A DNA stretch of 64,000 bases, from contig CANNEA010000002.1 of assembly GCA_947503525.1 (NCBI GenBank), positions 1-64,000 of the forward strand, in the 5' to 3' direction. A program made the position numbers and the translations under genes. The notes below the pieces were generated by a model. That model worked only from the letters and a program-made list of their open reading frames with translations. It ran no database searches and was not told the origin of the DNA. Position 1 is the stretch's first letter. Each line of letters begins with the position of its first letter. Positions 14,144 through 22,681 of the stretch are shown here, piece after piece. This stretch comes from an uncultured Carboxylicivirga sp. Its GTDB lineage: Bacteria; Bacteroidota; Bacteroidia; Bacteroidales; Marinilabiliaceae.

Positions 14144-14165
14144 TTTCTTGCCTTGACGCAAGAAA
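14144..14165. repeat. Hairpin tttcttgc/gcaagaaa
   Basis: Perfect 8-bp inverted repeat with loop cttgac. It shares its design (pyrimidine arm, 6-7 nt loop, purine arm) with the hairpins at 14783, 15428 and 15894. Confidence 0.7.
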
Positions 14166-14250
14166 CGGCCTGTCCCGAACTATTCGGGAAAACAAAGAAA
14201 GTCAAGGCTACAGCTGAAATTTTCTTTAATATTTGAAAAAACTAAGTGCG

Positions 14251-14303
14251 GCCGGGGGATCTTCAAGCAAACCCGATAGCTATCGGGTTGAAGCCTCCCG
14301 GTC
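14251..14303. repeat. Nested palindrome with aacccgatagctatcgggtt core
   Basis: A perfect 20-bp palindrome (14270-14289) inside a larger imperfect inverted repeat (ccgggggatcttcaa with ttgaagcctcccgg). The core is the same cccgat/atcggg motif that interrupts the tRNA-Arg D-loops. Confidence 0.75.
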
Positions 14304-14782
14304 TTACTAAATTTTCTCTTCATATCAACTTCAATTCCACCTGAGGCCAAAAGTCAAAGCTCTGAAGACTGTTACAATAATGACCATGCATAAATAGATA
14401 AAACCAGTTTCTATAAATATATCAATCAAGAGACATTCGTGAGTGTAGCATCAAAGTCGCAATACCTCTGGCTATAAAACAAAGCATGCGAGTCGACTTT
14501 TTTGTTTTTAATAATCTATACCCAGAGTGGCGTTTTACTTACCCTGCGCTATTAATATTTAAGCCCTGCAGGCTTAGTTTGCAATTAGAGCTGTAGATAT
14601 TCCTGAATGATGTTTCTAGTATTGAATAATATTTACTTGTAAGTGCGGTAGATGTCCCTGCCTACATCAGGTAGGCACGGATTGTGCGGATTTGTCTGAA
14701 ATGATACCGACTCCAAACCTGCCGGATTAAGCAAGCTTAAACATTTCAGAAAATCGTAATTCGTGGTGAATTTTCTTTGCGT

Positions 14783-14811
14783 ACTTTCTTTGTTTGGCAG
14801 ACAAAGAAAGT
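14783..14811. repeat. Hairpin actttctttgt/acaaagaaagt
   Basis: Perfect 11-bp inverted repeat with the 7-nt loop ttggcag. The T-rich arm is not followed by a T-run on either side, so a terminator is not clear. Confidence 0.7.
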
Positions 14812-15170
14812 TGAAGTGAGGATCGTGCAGTTAAAGTCGAAAAGATTGATTAGAAGCTCCTGCAAATACATTAATAACCCTCCTACTATTATCATTAAAC
14901 CTTTTTTACCCAAATCGAAACGCAGTTTCGAATCATCGACAGTCAGGGATAGGTGTGAACTTGGCGGAATGGCGTTCCTCATACCCCCATCGCCTGCGGC
15001 ACTTCCCCAAGGGGAAGATAATGCGAACAAAGCTCGTAAGTTCATCACTAGTGTGCAGCAATCCCCTCTGTCGATAAAGTTTTTGATTCCTTTTTTAAAA
15101 AAGAAATGATAAAAGAGAAACATTCAGACGTGGAGGCACAGAGTTTCATAAAATTCTAAACTGAATGCTT

Positions 15171-16105
15171 TAGAAGCAAGGTATCAAATCTTGTAAGTGC
15201 GCTAGCTGTCCCTGCCTACAACAGGCCTATCTAACCTTAGACAGGTTGCAGGTAGGTTCGAGCGTTGGCCCGCCGAGAAGAAGATGGCCAATGTGGGGTG
15301 AATTTCTAATTGTCTTAATAATTCAAAGAAGGGACTTGTCTTTATGTTCGAAGAACATTCTACTTCTTTAGAATTATTGACAATTGGAAAGAGAGCGCAG
15401 GACATCTTCTCGGCTAGACTTTTTTCATCCTTTTTGTGGCAATGACAAAAAGGATAAAACCACTTTCTTTAAATTATACCAATCAAGATCCTATCCTGAG
15501 TATAGTATCAAAGTCGCAATACAAGCTGATATAAAAACAATGCCGGCGAGTGCGACTTTTTCATGCATTATTGATACCCTAGGCGGCACTTCGTTTGCCC
15601 AGGGCTATAATAACTTAAGCCTTTCAGGCTTGGATATAGAAGCAAATTATCAAATCTTGCAAGTGCGCTAGCTGTCCCTGCCTACAACAGGCCTATCTAA
15701 CCTTAGACAGACAGCAAGTAGGTTCGAGCGTTGGCCCGCCGAGAAGAAGATGGCCAATGTAGGGTGAATTTCTAATTGTCTTAATAATTCAAAGAAGGGA
15801 CTTGTCTTTATGTTCGAAGAACATTCTACTTCTTTAGAATTATTGACAATTGGAAAGAGAGCGCAGGACATCTTCTCGGCTAGACTTTTTTCATCCTTTT
15901 TGTGGCAATGACAAAAAGGATAAAACCACTTTCTTTAAATTATACCAATCAAGATCCTATCCTGAGTATAGCATCAAAGTCGCAATACAAGCTGATATAT
16001 AAAACAAGGCTGGCGAGTGCGACTTTTTCATGCATTATTGATACCCTAGGCGGCACTACGTTTGTCCAGGGCTATTATGGCTTAAGCTCTTCAGGCTTTA
16101 AAACA
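15171..16105. repeat. 466-bp direct repeat, two copies
   Basis: Copies start at 15171 and 15637 and are near identical. Each includes a palindrome-II-like cluster (tccctgcctacaacaggcc and its near complement), an imperfect hairpin of about 80 bp around ttcgaagaa, the tcctttttgt/acaaaaagga hairpin, an agtcgca/tgcgact inverted pair, and a REP-like tail (cagggctat, taagc, ttcaggctt). The 67-codon frame in each copy (15202-15405 and 15668-15871, minus strand) runs through the big hairpin and is probably not a gene. A degenerate copy lies at about 14424-14680. Confidence 0.85.
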
Positions 16106-16175
16106 ACCCAAATCGAAACAAGCTTTCAATTCTTAAGCTCATAACAAAGCAAACATGGGTGTAGATATACATATA

Positions 16176-16213
16176 GAGCGGCTCTTCTTTCAATTAAAAA
16201 GAATGAGCCGCTC
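16176..16213 (-). terminator. Hairpin downstream of the PUL
   Basis: Perfect 9-bp stem gagcggctc/gagccgctc with an extended A/T-rich inner pairing. It is the first strong hairpin after the last PUL gene on the minus strand, but lies about 280 bp beyond the stop and lacks a long T-run. Confidence 0.4.
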
Positions 16214-16490
16214 CTCGGTTGTAATACTTATAAAGGTAGTATCTCCCTAAGAAATAATTCGTGCCACTCGCAAGATCCACATGAGCTTTACTCAGTTGAA
16301 AATGCAACATGATTGGAAGAACTATTCAATAACAGCTTTTCCCTTACACTTATTAATTCTTCTACCTTAAAAAGAATCTAAATCTCCATTAAAAATGCTT
16401 TAATGCGCTTACAGAAATACCAAACTTACGTGCAGCCGCCCATCCAATTGCGGGATTAGCCTGCTCATTAGATCTCTCTGGTCAATTTGC

Positions 16491-18728
16491 TTATTTTATC
16501 CACTCTACCTGCACCTCCTGGCACTCTTCAGAATTAGTACCAATAAAAACATTAAAGTCACCCTCTTCCCAATCCAAAACTAAATCGCTGTTATAGAATT
16601 TGAGTTGATCAATGGAAATACTAAAACTTACTGTTTTAGTCTGACCCGGCTCCAGCTCTATTTTACGAAAGTCCTTTAACTCTTTTACCGGACGTGAAAT
16701 AGAAGCCTCAGGATCCTGAATATATAATTGTACAATTTCCTGGCCCGACAGATTTCCGGTATTAGTGACCTCAACAGACGCCCTTAAAAGCTCATCTTTA
16801 TCAAGCGCTACTTTATTTGTTGTGATTTCACCATAGGAGAATGTTGTATAACTAAGGCCATAGCCAAACGGGAAAAGCGGACTATTGGGTATATCCAGGT
16901 ATTTGCTTGTGAACTTGTAATCTTCAATCAATGGCCTCCCCGTTTTATTATGATTATAGTATATCGGAATTTGTCCCACATTTCTTGGGAAAGTCATTGT
17001 CAGCTTAGCGGAAGGATTTACATCCCCAAATAATACATCCGCAATTCCGTTACCTGCCTGAACACCGGCGTGCCATGTTTCAAGTATGGCAGGTACATTT
17101 TCGTTTTCCCAGCTTAAATTTAAAGGGCGTCCATTACTCAGCACCAGTACCACCGGTTTACCTGTTTGCAGTAAAGCCTTTAACAAACGTGTTTGACAGG
17201 CCGGTATACTAATATCCGATCGACTTGCTGCTTCGCCTGACCATTTGCTTGGTTCTCCCAAGCTAGCAATAATCACATCAGAGTTATTTGCCAACTCAAT
17301 GGCATCACTTAGCATTTTGTCCGATTTGATTTTGTCAATGGCTAATTCTTCCCCTTTTTTACGGTTTCTATTTAAGAGGTATTCATTTTCAGTGAGGTAA
17401 GAACCCTGCTTATACTTAACTATTGCTTTAGAGTCTGAGATGTTTTTTATTCCCTGATAGATCGTGACTATTGGAGTGGTATCACTAGTAGCCGACCATG
17501 CACCCAACATGTCCTTCTTCACATTTCCCATTGGCCCTATTACGGCAATCTTAGCATTCTTATTTAGAGGCAACACATTGTTCTCGTTCTTTAACAAGAC
17601 ACATGAGGCAGCTGCTACTTTTCGCGCATACTCCTGATGTTCCTTGCAGAGTATTAACTCTTTCGCCCTTTTCTTATTATGATATTGAAAGGGCTTATCA
17701 AACAAGCCTAATTTATATTTAGCCTCCAGCACTCTGCGGCAGGCCTGGTCTATTTCTGCTTCTGTAATTTTACCTTCTTCCAGAGATTTACCCAATGTAC
17801 CTATAAAGGACTCACCAACCATGTCCATGTCTATCCCGGCCTTGAGCGCTTTTATGGCAACCGTTTCCAGATTACCTAAGCCATGGTGCACCATTTCATT
17901 AATGGCCGTATAATCCGTTACAACAAAACCATTAAATCCCCATTGATTTCTTAATAATTCAGTCATCAACCATTGATTACCTGTGGCAGGAACCATATCC
18001 ACCACATTAAACGCACTCATAGCACTTCCTGCTCCCTCATCAAAAGCCGCCTTGTATGTGGGTAAATAATAATTATGCATTGACACCTTACTCATGTCAA
18101 CCGTATTATAATCACGACCGGCCTCTGACGCCCCATAAAGCGCAAAATGTTTAACACAGGCCATAATGGTATTCTCTTTACTAAGATCATCGCCCTGATA
18201 ACCTCTCACATAGGCCCGGGCAATTTTGCTCCCCAAATAAACATCTTCACCAGCTCCTTCGGCTACACGTCCCCATCTGGGATCGCGACTAATATCAACC
18301 ATGGGTGAATAGGTCCAGTTTATACCCTCGCTGCTGGCCTCAATGGCCGAAATTCGTGCCATTTTTTCAATCATCAGCGTGTCCCAGGCACAAGACATAG
18401 CCAAGGGGATGGGGAAAGTCGTTTTATAGCCATGTATGATATCGCGGCCGGTGATTAGCGGTATACCTAATCTTGATTCATTAACTGCGGCAAGCTGGCT
18501 ATTGTAGCCTCCGGATGCGCCAATCAATCCTTTCTTAATAAATTCAATTTTACCCTCTCCTTCCGTTATAACAGGTAAGTTCCCCACACCTGAAGACAAG
18601 TTCATTTGACCCAGCTTTTCTTCTAAAGTCATTTTTGCCATGACTTGGTCAATAAATTGATTCATTGCATCTTGTCCATTAACCAAGGACACAACGGACA
18701 GAAGTATTACTAAAATATTTAATCTCAT
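16491..18728 (-). CDS. GH3 beta-glucosidase-like enzyme (periplasmic)
   Basis: 745 residues with a cleavable signal peptide (about 1-18, ending VNGQ). Order: GH3 N-terminal barrel (about 25-345), GH3 C-terminal alpha/beta sandwich (about 385-605), Fn3-like domain (about 655-730). Seen: DPRWGR, KHF, GRD and VTDYTAI, where D272 is the expected nucleophile. It should remove terminal beta-glucosyl residues from oligosaccharides in the periplasm. It is the last gene of the PUL, 32 bp after a sulfatase, and is a paralogue of the GH3 at 22682-24997, sharing the VTDYTAI and EAASR-DI motifs but lacking its lipobox. GH3 enzymes acting on beta-1,2-gluco-oligosaccharides are known, but linkage cannot be read here. 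Confidence 0.93.
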   Translation of the reverse strand: MRLNILVILLSVVSLVNGQDAMNQFIDQVMAKMTLEEKLGQMNLSSGVGNLPVITEGEGKIEFIKKGLIGASGGYNSQLAAVNESRLGIPLITGRDIIHGYKTTFPIPLAMSCAWDTLMIEKMARISAIEASSEGINWTYSPMVDISRDPRWGRVAEGAGEDVYLGSKIARAYVRGYQGDDLSKENTIMACVKHFALYGASEAGRDYNTVDMSKVSMHNYYLPTYKAAFDEGAGSAMSAFNVVDMVPATGNQWLMTELLRNQWGFNGFVVTDYTAINEMVHHGLGNLETVAIKALKAGIDMDMVGESFIGTLGKSLEEGKITEAEIDQACRRVLEAKYKLGLFDKPFQYHNKKRAKELILCKEHQEYARKVAAASCVLLKNENNVLPLNKNAKIAVIGPMGNVKKDMLGAWSATSDTTPIVTIYQGIKNISDSKAIVKYKQGSYLTENEYLLNRNRKKGEELAIDKIKSDKMLSDAIELANNSDVIIASLGEPSKWSGEAASRSDISIPACQTRLLKALLQTGKPVVLVLSNGRPLNLSWENENVPAILETWHAGVQAGNGIADVLFGDVNPSAKLTMTFPRNVGQIPIYYNHNKTGRPLIEDYKFTSKYLDIPNSPLFPFGYGLSYTTFSYGEITTNKVALDKDELLRASVEVTNTGNLSGQEIVQLYIQDPEASISRPVKELKDFRKIELEPGQTKTVSFSISIDQLKFYNSDLVLDWEEGDFNVFIGTNSEECQEVQVEWIK

Positions 18729-18760
18729 TTTTTCCTCTTTAAATCAGGTTGTTAATACTA

Positions 18761-20353
18761 TCAATTGATGTGGTGTAATCTTTGAAGTGTTTTATCCAGA
18801 TATTCCTGTGTTAACTCCTCTGAGTCTTTATATTTATACCGTATCTGCTTTAGCTTTTGGCGCAAATCGATTTTAACAAGCTCATAGCTCTCATCATTGT
18901 AGACATTATTCAATTCATTGGGATCCTTTAATAAATCGTACATTTCCCACTCATCGATGTCATAATAAAAATGCATCAACTTATAGCGGTCTGTTACAAT
19001 TCCATAATGACGTTTCACCAGATGCCAACTCGGGTATTCATAGTAGTGGTAATAAAACTCTTTTCTCCAGTCATCAATTTGCTCCCCCTTCAACAATGGC
19101 AATAAGCTTTCGCCCTGCATATCGTCCGGCACTTTCAGTCCTGCGATATCGATAAACGTTTCTGCAAAATCTAAATTGGACACGATAGCGTCATTTTGCG
19201 TTCCCGGCTCAATGACTTCCGGCCATTTTACAAGTAAGGGCGTACGCAATGACTCTTCATAGATAAATCGTTTATCAAACCATCCATGTTCGCCCAGATA
19301 AAATCCCTGATCCGATGAATAGATAACAATCGTGTTGTCTTCTAGGCCTGAGGCCTTCAGATAATCGAGTACTTCACCAACACCCTTATCAACACCCGCA
19401 ATACAGGCCAGGTAATCCTGCATGTAACGTTGGTACTTAAATTTTATGAGCGCCTCTCCTGATAAATCAGCACCATTGTAATACTCAATTATAGGATCAT
19501 ATACCGCATCCCATTCTTTTTCCTGCTCTGCATTAAGCCGTGCCGTGGTGCCCTTTTTAGCGCCATCAAACATCTTTAAATCCAGATCCATTCGCATGGT
19601 TTTGGCAATGGACATATCCTGCTCCTTAGCTGCACGTCCCCTGTTTTTATAGTCATCAAAAAGCGTTTCAGGTTCGGGAAATTCAACATCCTTATAAAGC
19701 GATAGTTCTTCAGGCCCGGGTTCCCATTCGCGATGGGGTGCCTTATGCTGAATCATCAACATAAAGGGCTGATCATCATTGGCCGCTTCTTCAAGATAGC
19801 TTATGGCTTTATCTGTGATAAGATCCGTCACATAACCTGTCTCTTCATGTTGTCCTTCCTTGGTTTTGAACCGGGGATTATAATAGAAGCCTTGTCCGGG
19901 AAGAACTTCCCAGTAGTCGAAACCGGTCGGTTCACTTCCCAAATGCCATTTGCCTATGATTCCGGTATTATAACCTGCTTTTTGCATTATCTTAGGAAAG
20001 GTTTGTTGCGATCCATCAAAATTTGACCCGCCTTCATTTGAAATGAAACCATTTAAATGCCCATATTTTCCGGTCAGTACAGTGGCTCTTGAAGGACCGC
20101 AAATTGAATTGGTAACCAAACAACGATTAAACAACATCCCATCTTCAGCTAGTCTATCGATATTTGGAGTTGGCGCATGATCTTTCAAGCTCCCGCCATA
20201 AGCACTAATCGCCTGATAAGCATGATCATCACTAAAAATAAAAATGATATTAGGCTTCTGTTTTTCCTTTTGTGGTTTAGTTGATACGGTACAACTTATT
20301 GTGGAAATCAGAATCACAAGGATCAACAGTGTCTTTCTAAATGTATTCTTCAT
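18761..20353 (-). CDS. Sulfatase (Cys-type), lipoprotein
   Basis: 530 residues. Lipobox at C21 (STISC). Alkaline-phosphatase-fold sulfatase: metal site SDDH (41-44), maturation motif C85-G-P-S-R whose Cys becomes formylglycine, GKWHLG, and SSDQGFYLGEHG with its metal Asp and the YEESLRTPLLVKWP segment. The overall pattern resembles the GlcNAc-6-sulfatase-like branch of family S1, more distant from the other five sulfatases here; substrate unknown. It should cut a sulfate ester from a glycan at the outer membrane or in the periplasm. A 285-bp gap separates it from the gene upstream, so it may start its own transcript with the GH3 gene. Confidence 0.92.
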   Translation of the reverse strand: MKNTFRKTLLILVILISTISCTVSTKPQKEKQKPNIIFIFSDDHAYQAISAYGGSLKDHAPTPNIDRLAEDGMLFNRCLVTNSICGPSRATVLTGKYGHLNGFISNEGGSNFDGSQQTFPKIMQKAGYNTGIIGKWHLGSEPTGFDYWEVLPGQGFYYNPRFKTKEGQHEETGYVTDLITDKAISYLEEAANDDQPFMLMIQHKAPHREWEPGPEELSLYKDVEFPEPETLFDDYKNRGRAAKEQDMSIAKTMRMDLDLKMFDGAKKGTTARLNAEQEKEWDAVYDPIIEYYNGADLSGEALIKFKYQRYMQDYLACIAGVDKGVGEVLDYLKASGLEDNTIVIYSSDQGFYLGEHGWFDKRFIYEESLRTPLLVKWPEVIEPGTQNDAIVSNLDFAETFIDIAGLKVPDDMQGESLLPLLKGEQIDDWRKEFYYHYYEYPSWHLVKRHYGIVTDRYKLMHFYYDIDEWEMYDLLKDPNELNNVYNDESYELVKIDLRQKLKQIRYKYKDSEELTQEYLDKTLQRLHHIN

Positions 20354-20638
20354 TATTGGGATATTAAAGAATTAATCTAAAGCTGAGGCCACAGAAAATT
20401 TCGTTCAGACCAGGTTTTTCTGCAGCTACACCTTTTGCTAATAGTTAAATAAAACTTTTCTTGCTTGATTTTTTCTTATCTGAAGCATTGATAGTACATC
20501 CTCGATAAGTAGGTATTAAAGGCAATTCTTTTGTACTGAAAATTAAAAAACAGTATTAAGCTAACTAACTCCTGCTCAAAAGAACTATTGCCAAAAAATG
20601 AGGCTTGTTGAATAATTAAAATGAATCCTATACCATTC

Positions 20639-21508
20639 TTAATCGATATAATCCCATTCTATATGTTCATTTTTTACCTCTATTAATAAAAACCCTTCTT
20701 GCATGCCCACGCCTGTGGCGCCATTCCACCAAGCTGCAGAAACAGAACCGCCACTTATAAATCTGTATTTATTATTTACATATAAATCTTCAAGAAAATG
20801 TGTGTGACCTTGCAAAATGAGCTTCAGATTGTGTTTCTCAAACAAACTGAGCACCTGCTTGCTATTTCTTATGGCTCCATTTTTACCAGAACTCGCTTGT
20901 CCTCCATTATGAAATTGAGCATTTACAGTAATAAAAGGTACGTGGGTAATTATAACTATAGGTAGCTCTGGAGCAATACCTGTAAGCTCTTCCTTAATCC
21001 ACTCAATTTGCAATGAATCAATATTAGCATCATAGCCATGCGATTTGTTTTTGTCTCGATTGATTGAGTTCAGTACGATAAAATGCCAATTGTTTTTTTT
21101 GAAACTATAATAACTAGGCCCAAAATATTTCTCAAACATTCCTCTGCCAAATTCAGGATGAGTACTTTTAATGGATGAATTTCTTAGTCCAAAATTATCG
21201 TGATTACCAATGCAATTATAAAGCGGAGCTTCTATATCACCTTGCAATTCATCATATAACATAAATAAGGAATCGGCTTTGGCACAACTGACTTTACTGG
21301 CATCCATGACTAAATCACCACCCGTAATGACAAAATCCGGTTTTAAGTGATTTAAAGTATCAATGGTTTTCTTAAATCCTTTTATTGCTTTTTCGGTGTT
21401 ATTCAAATGGATATCTGCCAAAAAAGCAAAAGTAAATCCATCACCTTTATCCTGTGCATGTATGGTCAAGGATAATAATAGAAGAACTAAGGCAAACAGC
21501 TTTCTCAT
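20639..21508 (-). CDS. Secreted metallophosphoesterase
   Basis: 289 residues with a signal peptide (about 1-19, LTIHAQ). Calcineurin-like dinuclear metal motifs in order: ADIHL (D32, H34), GGDLV (D65), GNHD (about 110), HVPF and GHTH (about 238). It hydrolyses phosphomono- or diesters in the periplasm. Its ATG overlaps the stop of the alkaline phosphatase gene (ATGA), so the two are translationally coupled, which suggests a diesterase-then-monoesterase pair acting on a phosphorylated substituent. The substrate is inference. Confidence 0.9.
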   Translation of the reverse strand: MRKLFALVLLLLSLTIHAQDKGDGFTFAFLADIHLNNTEKAIKGFKKTIDTLNHLKPDFVITGGDLVMDASKVSCAKADSLFMLYDELQGDIEAPLYNCIGNHDNFGLRNSSIKSTHPEFGRGMFEKYFGPSYYSFKKNNWHFIVLNSINRDKNKSHGYDANIDSLQIEWIKEELTGIAPELPIVIITHVPFITVNAQFHNGGQASSGKNGAIRNSKQVLSLFEKHNLKLILQGHTHFLEDLYVNNKYRFISGGSVSAAWWNGATGVGMQEGFLLIEVKNEHIEWDYID

Positions 21509-22677
21509 TTGGTTTCATCATTTAATTGTGTGCCGAATAATTCTGCAATCAAATTGGGAATGTCAGTATTATCCAGAATCCCATTAAATTCTTCCGCACC
21601 GGGCCCATAAGCAAATAGAGGAACAAAAATGCCAGTGTGTCCTTTGGTTGGAAACATGCCTTCGACTTTCCCTTCTGAATAAGACCCATCCTTAATCCCA
21701 AATCCACCTGTTTCATGATCAGCAGTTATGATCACAAGGGTCTCTCTGTCTTGCGCTGCAAAGGCCAAAACCTCACCTATTGCCTTGTCAAAATCCAGCA
21801 TTTCGGTCACCAGGTAGGAGGTATTGTTTTGATGTCCGGCCCAATCGATCTGAGAGCCTTCTATCATCAGAAAAAACCCATCCTTGTCTCCATCAAGAAT
21901 TGTCATCGCTGTTTTACTTGCTTTACTAAGCTTTTCCCCTCGCCCATCCAGCACTGATTTATTATGTTCCCACGATGTCAGGCCAACAAGTTTTCCTTCT
22001 GTTACTTCTGCAATTTCATTAATATCCTCAAGAACCTGATAGCCTTTAGCTTCCAGCTTATTTAATAAGTTAACACTGTCTTTTCTATCAACAAAATGCT
22101 TTTTCCCTCCACCAATGAATACATCGATATTGGACTCTGCGAAGTCATTGGCAATGGCTTCGTACATATTGCGTTTATTTTGGTGGGCAACAAATGAAGC
22201 CGGTGTTGCATGAGTTATTGATGATGTGGAAACCACTCCTGTTGCTTTACCCATCAGTTCTAATTCCTCCCGAATATTCACCAACTTATTGCTGTCGGCA
22301 TCAACACCAACAGCACCATTACTGGTTTTCTTACCACAGGCCAATGCGGTGCCAGCAGCGGCTGAATCAGTTGTGAACTTTTTTGCAGGCTTCGTTTTAA
22401 CCAAGCCCATATGCGTACAATTTTGCAGATTTAATTTTCCACCATTTGCGGTATAGGCCGCAAAAACCTGATTATGTCCCATTCCGTCACCTATCATCAG
22501 GATCACATTCTTTGGCTTTCGCTTTAGTTTAATGTCCTTTAAGTCGGGAACATCGTACTGATGGTCTGCAGTATATTGTTTATTCTCGTTTACGATCTCT
22601 TTATAATCTTCCTGACCATGGCTTAATGTGGTCATAAAAATAAAAGAGAGGGCTATAAAAATTATCTTGTCCATCAT
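21505..22677 (-). CDS. Alkaline phosphatase (PhoA-type)
   Basis: 390 residues with a signal peptide (about 1-21, LSHGQ). Motifs: MIGDGMG (metal Asp), TTDSAAAGTALACG with nucleophile S105, THATPASFVAH, and ADHETGGFG (metal Asp and His). It releases phosphate from monoesters using zinc and magnesium in the periplasm. It is the second gene of a tight cluster: 4 bp after the GH3 lipoprotein gene and overlapping the metallophosphoesterase. Being inside a glycan locus rather than with pho genes points to a role in removing phosphate from the glycan or its substituents. Confidence 0.93.
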   Translation of the reverse strand: MMDKIIFIALSFIFMTTLSHGQEDYKEIVNENKQYTADHQYDVPDLKDIKLKRKPKNVILMIGDGMGHNQVFAAYTANGGKLNLQNCTHMGLVKTKPAKKFTTDSAAAGTALACGKKTSNGAVGVDADSNKLVNIREELELMGKATGVVSTSSITHATPASFVAHQNKRNMYEAIANDFAESNIDVFIGGGKKHFVDRKDSVNLLNKLEAKGYQVLEDINEIAEVTEGKLVGLTSWEHNKSVLDGRGEKLSKASKTAMTILDGDKDGFFLMIEGSQIDWAGHQNNTSYLVTEMLDFDKAIGEVLAFAAQDRETLVIITADHETGGFGIKDGSYSEGKVEGMFPTKGHTGIFVPLFAYGPGAEEFNGILDNTDIPNLIAELFGTQLNDETK

Positions 22678-22681
22678 ATCA

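Larger units (their letters stand above)
13873..16490. other. 2.6-kb repeat-rich intergenic island
   Basis: No convincing gene on either strand. It contains palindromes of the same style as those inside the tRNA-Arg fragments (14174-14188, 14270-14289), hairpins with pyrimidine/purine stems (14144-14165, 14783-14811, 15428-15454), a 466-bp direct repeat (15171-16105) with a degenerate third copy near 14424-14680, and a closing hairpin (16176-16213). The open frames here run across repeats or hairpins and look spurious. Confidence 0.7.

Noticed and set aside
14746-15123. 125-codon minus-strand frame (and 110-codon plus frame at 14777)
   Set aside because: Runs through a perfect 11-bp hairpin and repeat DNA; the translation has no protein-like pattern.
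15202-15405. 67-codon frame repeated at 15668-15871
   Set aside because: Identical in both repeat copies because the DNA is duplicated; it crosses an imperfect hairpin of about 80 bp and shows no family features.
16381-16480. Minus-strand stretch reading QANPAIGWAAARKFGISVSALKHF, helix-turn-helix-like
   Set aside because: No start codon, about 28 codons between stops and no continuation; too short to call a pseudogene.
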